Assembly: GCA_964558465.1 (NCBI GenBank)
Contig: CAZLEF010000008.1
Location: 1-64,000, forward strand
Direction of reading: 5' to 3'
Source of the DNA: JACJYC01 sp964558465
GTDB lineage: Bacteria; Bacteroidota; Bacteroidia; Chitinophagales; Saprospiraceae
DNA: 64,000 nt
Shown: positions 33,150 through 43,400 of the stretch, piece by piece
Layout of the letters: each line of letters begins with the position of its first letter
Numbering within the stretch: the first letter of the stretch is position 1
Notes under the pieces: model-generated
What the model saw: only the letters and a program-made list of their open reading frames with translations
Told to the model about the DNA's origin: nothing
The model's database searches: none
Made by a program: the position numbers and the translations under genes

Positions 33150-34040
33150 ATGAAAAAAGTACTCAAATGGGTCGGGATCGTCTTACTGAGTCTGATCCTG
33201 ATCGCCCTGTTGACCTCCTGGATCCTTTCCCGAAAATTCCTCGGTGAATTTAACAAAGTTTACACGGTTGAGGTGGCGCCGGTGGACATTCCATCCGATT
33301 CTGTCTCCCTCGAAAGGGGCCGCGCGCTGTCGGTGGGTTGCCGTTCCTGCCACGGGGCCGACCTCGGCGGCAAGGTCTTTTTCGACGACCCCGCCATCGG
33401 CACCTTGCCCTCCTCCAACCTGACCCGGGCCAAGGGTAGCGAAACGGAGGGCTATACCACCCTGGATTTTGTCCGGGCTTTGCGCCACGGTCTCAACAAA
33501 AAAGGCAACCCCCTGATGGTGATGCCCAGCGAAGCTTATACCCATTTCAGCGACCAGGACCTGGGTTGCGTCATTGCCTACCTCGAATCGCTGCCGCCGG
33601 TAGAACGCAATTTTGCCCCGCGGCAATTCAACTACATGGCCAGGGTCATGGCCGGCGCCGGTTTGTTCGGCAATTTATTTGCCTATAACGTCATTGACCA
33701 TGAAAAAGCCCGCAACATCTCCGCGCCGCCTGTCGGCCCCACTGTCGAACACGGCGAGTACATGATGAAGTACAGCGGCTGCAAGGTGTGCCACGGCGAC
33801 AACCTCGGCGGCGGCGAAGCGCCCGACCCGGTATCGCCGCCCGTACCGGATATTTCCAAAAGCGGGAATTTTGGCAAATGGACCCTCGAACAGTTCACCA
33901 GCACTTTCCGCACTGGAAAAACGCCGGAGGGCAAGGCGCTGGACGGCCAGTTTATGCCCTTCGAAGGGATCGGCGCGCTGAGCGACGTTGAACTGGAGGC
34001 TTTGTACCGGTATATTCAGTCTTTGCCTGCGGCGAAATAA
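33150..34040 (+). CDS. Diheme cytochrome c with N-terminal anchor
   Basis: 296 residues with a membrane anchor (about 6-27). Two CxxCH heme-binding sites: CRSCH (C64, C67, H68) and CKVCH (C211, C214, H215), each followed by a LGG turn, so two tandem cytochrome c domains of about 100 residues each. Met ligands are plausible (LMVMPSEAYTHFSDQD and FMPFEGIG). It likely transfers electrons in the periplasm. CATCTTTG at 33085-33092 may be its -7 element, and a small hairpin (CCGGG/CCCGG, 33104-33120) lies in its leader. Confidence 0.85.
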   Translation: MKKVLKWVGIVLLSLILIALLTSWILSRKFLGEFNKVYTVEVAPVDIPSDSVSLERGRALSVGCRSCHGADLGGKVFFDDPAIGTLPSSNLTRAKGSETEGYTTLDFVRALRHGLNKKGNPLMVMPSEAYTHFSDQDLGCVIAYLESLPPVERNFAPRQFNYMARVMAGAGLFGNLFAYNVIDHEKARNISAPPVGPTVEHGEYMMKYSGCKVCHGDNLGGGEAPDPVSPPVPDISKSGNFGKWTLEQFTSTFRTGKTPEGKALDGQFMPFEGIGALSDVELEALYRYIQSLPAAK

Positions 34041-34043
34041 AAT

Positions 34044-34068
34044 AGTCGTAAGTCGTAAGTCGTAAGTC
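34044..34068. repeat. 7-bp tandem repeat (AGTCGTA)n
   Basis: About 3.6 copies of AGTCGTA fill the short gap after the cytochrome gene. Confidence 0.85.
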
Positions 34069-34090
34069 TTTTAACCTAAAAATAAACAAC

Positions 34091-34495
34091 ATGGAAAAGA
34101 AAATTTTATTGGGAACCCTGGGCGGCGCGGTCGCCGGAATGGCAGTTGCAATGGCCCTTTTTATGGGCCTCCTCGGCGGAATGGCTGAACAATGGATGCA
34201 GGAAAACGCCGCCTGCATAAAAGAAATGAACATGGTGGCGGGGGTAGCAGGCAGCCTCGTGCTTTCGTTTTTTGTTGCCGTGCTGCTGCATAAATTCAAT
34301 ATCAGCACGTTTAAAAGCGGCGCTATTGCGGGCGCCTGGATTACCTTTCTGGTCGTGCTCTGGTACGGCATCTGGAATGCTTCCACGTTTACCGCCTATG
34401 CCTGGAACTGGCTGCCTTACGACGTGATCGGCAATACCCTGGCCGGCGCTGTGGCAGGCGGCGTGACGGGGTGGATATTCGGGAAGGTGAAGTAG
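34091..34495 (+). CDS. Small membrane protein, four helices
   Basis: 134 residues, with helices at about 8-29, 48-65, 78-96 and 105-125, rich in Gly/Ala with GG and GAVAGG packing motifs. It has a cytosolic N-terminus by the Lys cluster. It lies between the cytochrome and dioxygenase-like genes, so it may belong to that redox cluster, but I do not recognise a function. Confidence 0.65.
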   Translation: MEKKILLGTLGGAVAGMAVAMALFMGLLGGMAEQWMQENAACIKEMNMVAGVAGSLVLSFFVAVLLHKFNISTFKSGAIAGAWITFLVVLWYGIWNASTFTAYAWNWLPYDVIGNTLAGAVAGGVTGWIFGKVK

Positions 34496-34501
34496 AGAAT
34501 T

Positions 34502-34548
34502 GGTTCGATTGGTTCGATTGGTTCGATTGGTTCGATTGGTTCGATTGG
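34502..34548. repeat. 9-bp minisatellite (GGTTCGATT)n
   Basis: Five perfect copies of GGTTCGATT after the membrane-protein gene. In the reverse sense the unit is one base different from the AATCAATCG array at 61745-61839. Confidence 0.9.
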
Positions 34549-34584
34549 CGGCTGCAGGTTCGAATCAACGCATCAACACCCGCC

Positions 34585-34601
34585 CCACGCCCGTGGCGTG
34601 G
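34585..34601. repeat. GC hairpin B (CCACGC-5 nt-GCGTGG)
   Basis: CCACGC, loop CCGTG, GCGTGG, about 40 bp after the 9-bp array. Outside it, GGCTGC (about 34550-34555) and GCAGCC (34608-34613) form a second complementary pair. Identical stem to hairpins A and C. Confidence 0.75.
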
Positions 34602-34689
34602 TACCTCGCAGCCATTCGGGTAAAAATCAACAATTGATTGTCCATAGGACCCCCTTCGGAGGATTCGTTTAAAACAAAAGGACGTGGTC

Positions 34690-35490
34690 ATGAAAAGATC
34701 AACCCGAAGAAAATTCATCCTGGGCGGTCTGGGTATCCTCGGCGCAGGATTGACGGCCGCCTGGTTCGGCCGCCGTTTCATCCTTCGCTGGGGGATGGGC
34801 CAGCAGCACAATGCCAACCTTCAACTTACACCCGCCCCTGTTTCTGAAGGCGAGATCTGCGTGATGACCTCCCGCCAGGTAGAAGGTCCGTTTTATTTCC
34901 CGTCACCCGAACGGAGGGACATCCGGGAAGACCGCAAAGGCAAGGAGATGAACCTGCGCATGCAGGTAGTTCGCCATCCGGACTGCACCCCGGTTGAAGG
35001 CGCGATTGTGGAGGTATGGCATACCGACGCGGACGGCGTGTACAGCGGCTACCCGGCGGAAATCGCCCATGATATCTGGAAGACCTTCCTGTTGGTAGGA
35101 AAACACGGTGAAAAACGCAACGGCGAATACCATGTAGACCCCGTACAGGAAAGTCGTTTTTTGAGAGGCTTGCAACGGACGGATGTTACCGGATGGGTGG
35201 AGTTCAACACCGTTTTCCCCGGCTGGTACGAAGGCCGGGTACCGCATATCCATTTCAAGGTATTCATCGGCGACCGGGAGCAACTCAATTCCCAGTTTTA
35301 CCTCGACCAGGCGACCTGCGACTACGTTTATACCGCCGTCGCACCCTACGACCAATACGGCAAATGCCCGCTCAGTTTTGAGAACGATATCGCTTTGGCG
35401 GATTCCGCCAACGGATTATTGTTGAAACCTGTCTGGTCGGACGATGCGCCGCTGGAGGCGGTGGCAAGGATCGGCCTTCGGGGAGCTTAG
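34690..35490 (+). CDS. Intradiol ring-cleavage dioxygenase-like protein
   Basis: 266 residues. The N-terminus has a twin-arginine-like signal (MKRSTRRKFILGGLGIL) with a hydrophobic stretch, so it is exported. The catalytic domain has the non-heme Fe(III) ligands of the intradiol fold: Tyr at 118 or 121 (VYSGY), Y180 (GWYEGR), H186 and H188 (PHIHF), with the usual VEVWHTDADG block. Intradiol dioxygenases open catechols or protocatechuate between the hydroxyls; secreted relatives in many bacteria have unproven substrates. The start at 34690 is the ATG after the GTG at 34684. Confidence 0.82.
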   Translation: MKRSTRRKFILGGLGILGAGLTAAWFGRRFILRWGMGQQHNANLQLTPAPVSEGEICVMTSRQVEGPFYFPSPERRDIREDRKGKEMNLRMQVVRHPDCTPVEGAIVEVWHTDADGVYSGYPAEIAHDIWKTFLLVGKHGEKRNGEYHVDPVQESRFLRGLQRTDVTGWVEFNTVFPGWYEGRVPHIHFKVFIGDREQLNSQFYLDQATCDYVYTAVAPYDQYGKCPLSFENDIALADSANGLLLKPVWSDDAPLEAVARIGLRGA

Positions 35491-35494
35491 GAAA

Positions 35495-36024
35495 TCACTC
35501 CCCGAATTTCAACAAAAACTCCGGGTTGATGACCTTGAAGGAGACTCGTTCGCCGTCATACCGCTGCTCCTTCAAAGGCCTGATGACGATACCTTCCGCC
35601 CAGACATCCGATGAGACGGCCGATCGCCGCGTGGCCATTGCAACCAGTGCCTGAATATCATTGAGCAAAGTGAAATTGCCGTCCAATACGGGGACCATCG
35701 GCAGCTTGAGCCGGTCGAGCGCACTGTTCATTTCCGCAAAATTCAGGTAGGCGTACCGGTCGATATCGAACAGGTTAAAAACCGGACGGTCTGCCCGCGC
35801 AGGCGAATAGTCCGGATGCGCATTCCCCGGGACTTCAAAAATTCGAACTCAGGTCTGTCCGGCAGAATGCTGTCGATCTCGCAATACACGCACAGGTCGC
35901 CGACCTGAAATTCGCCTTTTTTGACGACCAGTTGCCAACCCAGGACGGCGGCGGTTTCGATGGCGTCGGCCCCTTCGATCGGAGCAAGCGAGCGGATCTT
36001 TTGGATGGAAGCTAATTTTCGCAT
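35495..36024 (-). pseudogene. RNA ligase (DRB0094-like), with internal deletion
   Basis: From 36024 the frame reads MRKLASIQKIRSLAPIEGAD..., the OB-fold-like N-terminus typical of the DRB0094/TIGR02306 RNA ligase family, to RLRGQ. As read it then runs out of frame. Restarting one base over near 35790 gives VFNLFDIDRYAYLNF and PMVPVLDGNF, and ends AEGIVIRPLKE...FLLKFGE at 35495, the late nucleotidyltransferase block. The catalytic motif I lysine region and about 150 residues between are absent, so the gene is deleted and dead. The junction (CTGCCCGCGCAG) is palindromic, which could have promoted deletion. Confidence 0.7.
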
Positions 36025-36119
36025 AGGTCACAAATGAATGAATATCCGGATTTAACCGGAAATGGGGAATGAAAGTTCCAGGTTAAATTCCATGGCATTC
36101 ATTGTAAACCAAAATTAAA

Positions 36120-36127
36120 TAGCTTTG
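36120..36127 (+). promoter_or_regulatory. -7 element of the acyltransferase gene
   Basis: TAGCTTTG matches TAnnTTTG, 33 bp before the ATG at 36160. Confidence 0.5.
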
Positions 36128-36159
36128 CATCGATTGTCAGAATAAACCTGGGATGATAA

Positions 36160-37434
36160 ATGCTGTACAAAATATTAAAGCCGATCGTCATTCTTACCTT
36201 AAAAACGGTTTTCAGGAATATTGATCTGATCCAGAAAGAACGCATCCCGAAGGAAGGACCGGTCATTTTTGTCGCTAATCATCCCACCGCTTTTATTGAC
36301 CCAACCTTGCTGGCAGCCCTTCAGGACCGTACCCTGCATTTTCTGACCCGGGGGGATTATTATAACAAACCCCTTTTTGCATTCCTGCTTGGCATTCTGC
36401 ATGTGAAGCCCCTGTACCGGATGCATGAATCCGGTTTTGCTAAAGTCAAGTCGAACCTGTCCACTTTTGATAATCTGTTCCAACCGGACGGAAAAAAGGA
36501 AACGATATTGGTTTCGGTGGAAGGAAACGCCACCCATGAAAAGCGGATGAGGCCCATTCGGAAAGGCGCGGCCCGCATCGCGCTCGACGCCCTGGATTCC
36601 AAAGGGATTGAAGAAATTTATCTTGTACCCGTTGGTTTCACCTATACTTATGCGGAACAGTTCCGTTCACAAGTGATGATGATCTTTGACGATCCGATCA
36701 AGGCAAGCGATTTTATTGGGCTGTACCGGGAAAATAAAGCGAAAGGGGTTACGGCGCTTACCGACGAGATCAAAAACCGCCTGGAGGCCAATGTGGTCAT
36801 TATAAAAAAGGACAGGGAAGAAGTGGCCGAAGGCTTTTTTATCCTTTACCGGTCTGACCACCCCCGGCCTTTCTGGCCGGTGATCACGGACAAAAAAGAA
36901 CAACTGCTGGCCGAAAAAACAATTTCCGACAGGGTGAACGCGATGCACGACCGGGATTATGCTGAATGGAACGCGAAACAAAAGGGCTATTTCACGGCAT
37001 TGGACAAAACAGGCCTGGAAGATGCCACGCTGGTTCAAAAAAACGCCTTTCATCCGCTGAACGGGTTCCTGCTCACCTTCGGGTTTTTACCCGCCATGTT
37101 GGGCTATTTGTGGAGTTGGTTGCCACTCTGGCCGGGCAAATACCTGGCAGAAAACAGGGTGCGCCGGCTGGAATTCAAAACCTCTGTAGCGATGGGCGTT
37201 TCGCTGGGGGCTTTTTTGGTGTACATCTTCCTGTGGTTATTGATCAGTTGGATCACTTCGAATATTTGGATTGCGGTTTCCGTACCCCTATTGTTAGGGG
37301 CCTCGTATTTCTGCATCTGGTATGCGGAATTACTGCATAAATGGCGGCAGGGCGCCCTGTTAAAAAGACTCCCTGCCGGTGAGGTTGAAAATTTAAAGCA
37401 ACGCCGGTCCGCGCTGGATTTTCTGCCGGCCTGA
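36160..37434 (+). CDS. PlsC-like glycerolipid acyltransferase
   Basis: 424 residues. The acyltransferase core (about 20-230) has the catalytic H41 in NHPTAFIDP, spaced five residues from D47, the variant seen in the Bacteroidota and Gat1-like branch. Motif III is VSVEGNATHEKRMR (about 110-125). Two or three C-terminal helices (about 305-330, 345-375) anchor it. It probably acylates lysophosphatidic or glycerol phosphate in the inner membrane, although which position and acyl donor are open. Confidence 0.82.
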   Translation: MLYKILKPIVILTLKTVFRNIDLIQKERIPKEGPVIFVANHPTAFIDPTLLAALQDRTLHFLTRGDYYNKPLFAFLLGILHVKPLYRMHESGFAKVKSNLSTFDNLFQPDGKKETILVSVEGNATHEKRMRPIRKGAARIALDALDSKGIEEIYLVPVGFTYTYAEQFRSQVMMIFDDPIKASDFIGLYRENKAKGVTALTDEIKNRLEANVVIIKKDREEVAEGFFILYRSDHPRPFWPVITDKKEQLLAEKTISDRVNAMHDRDYAEWNAKQKGYFTALDKTGLEDATLVQKNAFHPLNGFLLTFGFLPAMLGYLWSWLPLWPGKYLAENRVRRLEFKTSVAMGVSLGAFLVYIFLWLLISWITSNIWIAVSVPLLLGASYFCIWYAELLHKWRQGALLKRLPAGEVENLKQRRSALDFLPA

Positions 37435-37466
37435 TGCAGGTCAACCGAAGATTGTCAATTTCATTT

Positions 37467-40400
37467 TTACTGTTTCACCCATTTCTCGGCGCCCACCATC
37501 GTGCCCCTGTTCATTACCTGCACGAAGTAGAGCCCCGGGGGCAAGCTTCCGGCTTCTATTGTTTGCCGTATGAGACCGGCTTCTGCCTCTTGCTCCAGCA
37601 ATACCTGCCCGGTGAGTCCGACAATACGGATGGTCATACCGGAAGAGGCTGCCTGCGGCAACTCGAGGGTAAAGGCGCCGCGGTTCGGGTTGGGATACAG
37701 GCGCATCGGCAAGCTTCGCGGAAGGAGATTGACGCCCACCGGCATAACCTCCATACAGAAATAATCCACATCCACCACCGTCCGGGTGTCGGCGCCCTGC
37801 TCATCCGACAGGTCGTTGGTCACAAAAATGGCAGGACGGGCCAGAACGCCGGATTCGCCGTTACAGAGTCCGGCAGGCGTCCAGGCGCTGAAGTTGTAGG
37901 GAATGACCACATCAAATTCCTCCGATGTATCGGCCGGCGGCAGTTCTATACTGACCGCCTGGAAACAATTTTCACTATTGCACTCCCCAAAGGTGTAAAC
38001 ATCACCGGTGAAAAACTGGATGATCAGTCTGCCGCGCTGACCTTTCTCTCTGATGCCGAAACGAAGGGAGATCGAGCCGGTTGTTTTTTCCAGGCAGACC
38101 GGCTCAAGGGTACTCAATACGCCGGCGCTCCTGAGGTTGCCGGCCAGGCGAACCCTCTTTTTGCCGTCGCTCTCCTGTACATGCGGATCGCCCCAAACCC
38201 TTGTCCAGCCGCTTATCATGCCTTCCATCCCCAGGCTGCCGACAATGGCGCCCTCCTCAAAATCGGGATTGGGCAATAGGGAGGCGTCGCAAACGGTCCG
38301 GGCCAGGCAAGTCACGGTTACGGTTTGGGCCTTAACAGAAGATTCGCAGAGCGAGCCGTCGGCCCGTTTGCGGATAACCGTCATATAAACGGTGTATGTC
38401 CCCCCATTTGCGAAAGCATAACAGAACGTCTGGTTGCCGCTGCTCATGCCTATGACCGGCCCTTGAGGATTATCAATCCGCCACTCCACATCGTCGCAAT
38501 CGGTGAGCGCCAGTGGGGTGAAACAAACCCTGCAAGAATTGGCGGAATAAGCTGTGGCAAAACCTTGATTGACGTCGCTGGTCAGGTCGGCCAGATCACA
38601 AGGGCAGGTTTCCATACAACCTTCTTCAACAATGAATTGGATGATGCACGGACAACTGTCAGCGCCGCAATGCCCTGATATTGCCAGGGTGTAAACGCCG
38701 GATTGCGAAAAAGCCGAAGAGGGGAGATTGATACCGAACCATGGGTCGGCCGAAGTCGTATCACTGGCGATGAGGTTGTTGTCCGGGCCATACAAGCTCC
38801 AATCCATGTCCGCTGTGGATGTACAACTGTCGCCTGCACACATGAAACTGCCGGTCAGCGTAAAACCGACACCCGGCGCCGGGCACCCTATGTTCAGCGG
38901 CGGACCTCCGCACAATACCGGCCGGCTCATGGCGCCTTGCGGGCCGCGGATGAACAGATCGGTAAAGGCGCCGCAATAACAAGTATCTAATTTTGTACAC
39001 ATGCTTAGTTTGAAGAAATAGGCGTCTGATTGCCCGGCAGAAGTAAGGGTATACGTTTTGACGCCGGGATCAAAATCACCGGATCCGAGAAAAGCGCCGG
39101 AACAATAAATGGACTCATCGGCGGCCACAAAAAGATCCAAACCGCTGGATTGGCTGGAAAGTCCTCCAAAGGGTTTGGCCCAGATAAAGTCGCCGGCATT
39201 GGTCAGTTTTTGAACAAAGGTACTGGCCCCGCCAGGTGAGGAAAGCACAGCTACCCCCGGCCCGGGATCAAAGTCAAAGGTCCCCGAAAATCCGCCGGAT
39301 ATATAAACATTTCCGTGAGAATCGGTGATTATCGACTCTCCGCCTTCTCCCGATGATCCGCCCATTCGTTTGGCCCAGGCGTAGGCGCCTGTGGAAGACA
39401 ATTTGGAAACAAAAATATCTGCTGCCGACGGGCTTACGGGGTTCAGGGCGGCCGTACCGGGCCCGGGGTCAAAATCGGTAGGGCCGAATAGCAAGCCGGT
39501 GGTAAATATATTGCCCGAAACATCCACCGCAATCGAGTTGACCGCATTGGAGTTGCTTCCGGAGACCGTGGAAAATGAGCTTGCCCACAAAAAATTCCCG
39601 GCCCCGTCAAATTTGGTGATGAAAATATCGCTTGATCCGGCCAGGCCGGAACTCAGATTAAAGACCCCCGGTCCGGGATCAAAATCCACAGTACCGGTAA
39701 ATGAGCCCGTGACCAGTATATTTCCTGAAAGGTCCGTTACCAGGTCAGCCGCTGTCTCAGATGACGGCCCGCCAATTTGCCTCACCCAGTTGAAGGCTCC
39801 CGACGAGGAGAAGTTTGCAATGAAAAGATCGGACGAGCCTGTCGGAACAAGGCCGGCCACACCGGGCCCCGGATCGAAGTCCAGCGGACCAGCGAAATGA
39901 CCGGCAAGGATAAGGTCTCCGCCGGTACCCAGGGCAATTGCATTGCTCATATCCAGCGAATTGCTGCCGATGCCGAAAGCCCAGAGAAAACCGCCTGACG
40001 GATCCAGTTTGAATACAAAAATGTCAATCGCCCCCTGTGAGGTCAGGTTATAGGTGTTGACGCCGGGATCAAAATCGGCAACGCCCTGAAAAGCGCCCGT
40101 GACATACAGATTGCCGGAAGGATCCAGGGTGAGATCGTTTATGGCATCAAAACCGGATCCCTTGATTTGCAGGGCCCAAAGGAAAGTGCCTGCCGGAGAT
40201 AATTTGACAATAAAAGCGTCCCTTGCGGCCTGTGCGGTCAGGTTATAAACAGCAGGTCCTGGATCAAAATCGGCTGTGCCTTCAAAAAATCCGGCTATCC
40301 ATACATTTCCGGCGGCATCTGCGGTGACCACATTGCCTCCATCGGGTAAAAATCCGCCGAATTGTCCGGCCCATTCCAGGCAACAGTTCTCATCTTGTCC

Positions 40401-43400
40401 ATCAAAGCAGATCACCGTCACCGTAAAGGAGCAGGTATCTGTATTGCCGCCCATATCGGTGACGGTATAGGTCACGGTTGAGATTCCTTCCAGAAAGGTC
40501 GTACTGTTGAGGAAATTGCTGCCGGCAGCAGTCGTAGCCCCGGAAATAACGTAGTCCGTCATCAGCATCTGGCAATTGTCGGAGAGTTCAGGCGCCAGAT
40601 CTGAAAGGACGGCGGAACAGGTCCCCATCGAATCCAGTCCGGCATACACCGTCACACCGGGCGGGCAGGTGATCATCGGCGGCTCCTGGTCCTCCACCGT
40701 CAGGGTGAAGGTGCATTTGGCCTGGGTGTGCAGAAAGTCGCGGATGGTCAGTATTTCCTGCGGGGTGACGGCGGAACATGGGTTAGCCAGGGTGATTTCG
40801 ATGGTTTCGTCGCCCTCCAACACGCCTTCATTCAGGATGGTCACCGGCAGCACAAATTTGTCCTGTCCGGCCGGAATGGTGACGCTTGAGGGCAGCGCGA
40901 CGTAGTCGATCCCCGGAGTGGCGGTCCCGCCTACGGTAAATGCAAAGGTTAACGGGGCGGTAGCCGGGGGCAGGCGGTCAAAAACCAGCTCAACCGTACC
41001 GCAATCCTCATAGATGGTCTTCAGGTCCGGATCGCCGTTCACCACCCAGGCGGGAGAAGCTACGGCGCCTGCCCTGAATGATCCGCCGCTCAGGAATACG
41101 GCGGAATCGTTGAGCCCGTCGCCTATATCTGCGATCGCGACCTTGATATGATAGGTCTGACCGGGTATGACATTGGCGGTCGTTGCGAACCCGAGGGTAT
41201 AACCGTCGTATTGCAGCTCATTCACCGCAGGCCAGGTTGCCGCCGATTGTCCACATAAATTGGCGCTGCCGGCCGGTTGGTTATTGATGTAAAACCCGTT
41301 AAAGGAGATGTGATTCACCGTACTGATACCGGCAGGGATAGTGGTTGTGGGTATAAGCGCGATATTTTGTTTGCCGCCCGGAATCCCGGGCCCTGAGATA
41401 AAGATGCCGAAGACATCGTGGAGCGCATTGCCGGCCAGCTCGCAGTATTCCTCCGAAGCAAACACATAGTTTAGGGAAAGAATGCCGGAAGTCGGGATAA
41501 AATCAAATTCCAGGACGGCTATATCGAATTGGGTGCCCGCGGTGAGGGTGGCCAGGTCGGGATCGGGCGTGCTGCTTCCGCCGATGGATATGCCTTTGCT
41601 GTCGCTGTCGTTGGGGCCGACGGCCAGAATGGCGGGCCCGGTTGCCAGGATGACCCCGGATGAAAAACCCACATTGGTGAGGCCGTTGGAAAAAGTGCCC
41701 GACTGACTGGGTTCGCCCCGGGCGGTAATATTGGAAACATCGTAACAATCGCCGCCGATCAGGCCTTCCAGGACCAACATCTGGGGGGTTATACCGGGCT
41801 GCACATCCAGGGTGGTCAGTAAACTGGCCGGCCCGCCGGTCGGCTCTCCGCCCGCTCCTGCCCATCGGCCGGCCTCACAGGGCGCTTCACACAACAGCGA
41901 TCCCACATCCACGCAGCCGTCGTCCGCAATGCAGCAGATGGTATTGTCGCCTTTGGGGAATTTGGTCTGGGGTGTAATGAGCACCAACCCCGATTCTGTG
42001 ACCAGGTAACAGGTCACCGTCGGGTTGGGGTTGCAATTGTCGGTAGCGGTCGGCAAGGGGATGGTTCCGGTATAAAAACATTCGCCGGGGTTGGTGCCGA
42101 CCGTCAGATCGGGCGGGCATGTGATCATCGGAGGTTCGATGTCCTTCACGGTGATAAGCTGGATACAGGAGGCTTCGTTCCCGCAACTGTCGGCAGCCGT
42201 CCAGGTGCGTTGAATGACCCCGTCGCAGGGCAATTGGCCCAGTATAAGGTCGGCATAGGTGATCACCGGTACGGAGGTGCAGTTGTCGGTGGCAGTAGCC
42301 GTACCGGTAAAGTTGGGGGTGATGTCCGTATCGCAGGTTTTTTGCACATTCGGCGGGCAGGTGATCATCGGCGGTGTGGTCTCGATGGTTTGCACGCTGG
42401 TCGTGCAGGTACTCATGTTGCCGCACCAGTCGGTGACCTTGAGCGTGACCTCAAAATCGCCGCAACCCGTCAGGACGGCCGGGCTGACCGCCATCGACTC
42501 AATCCGGCAATTGTCGGTGGAGCCGCCGTCGATCATGACGGGGGTCAGGGTCGTGGTGCAGTCCGGGTCCAGCGTCACCGAGAAAGCGGGTACACAAACC
42601 GCCTGCGGCGGAATATTCTCCGAAACCTGGATGGTTTGGGTGACGGTGGACATGGAGCCGTCGGCGCAGGTAATCGTAACGCAATAGGTGTACGCCCCGC
42701 AGGGCAGTTGCAGGTCGAGATCCGGGGTATTCTCGCCGCTGCACCACTGGTAACTGAAGGGCTGCAGGCCGGTACTGGTGCTGATGATCTGAACATGGCC
42801 GCAGTTGTCGACGTAATTGACGGCAACGGATGCTTCGCAAGGTTCGGTGGCGCATACCGAAGTTTGACTCAGGTTCACGAGTGTGCCGGTTATAGGGGTT
42901 TTTACGGGCATTTCGGCGGCAACCAGTTCAGGCTGCTCAGGCCCGTCAAAAAGTGTGTTATCGGGGGTCAGGGTCACGTTAAAATCAACCGTACAATCGG
43001 AGTTCAGGTCGCGGTCGGTTAATATCAGGACGCCATCCTGTAGGCCGATGCTGTTGGGATGTCCGAAAAGGCCATCCGCAGTAACTATTTGCCCGCCGGG
43101 AGTTAAGGCCATAAAGGAGGCATAATTTCCCAGGTTGGTGAGGTATTTGGTCCACACGGGCGCTGTCGGCGGGCCGTTGCTGTCGTCCAGTTTCACCACC
43201 ACCGGCTGGCAGCAGGTCCCGCCGATGCTGGCCCTGCCCATTACGTAAATTTCGCCGTTCCCGCCGTCAATTATCTGATCCAGGGATAACATCCCGTTGA
43301 CGGATATTTCCCAGACCGGAAACAGATCGGCGTCGAAGCGCATGACTCTCGGGGTAAATCCGGATGGTGAGTTGGCAAGAGCCAGGAGGTCGCCGTTGCC

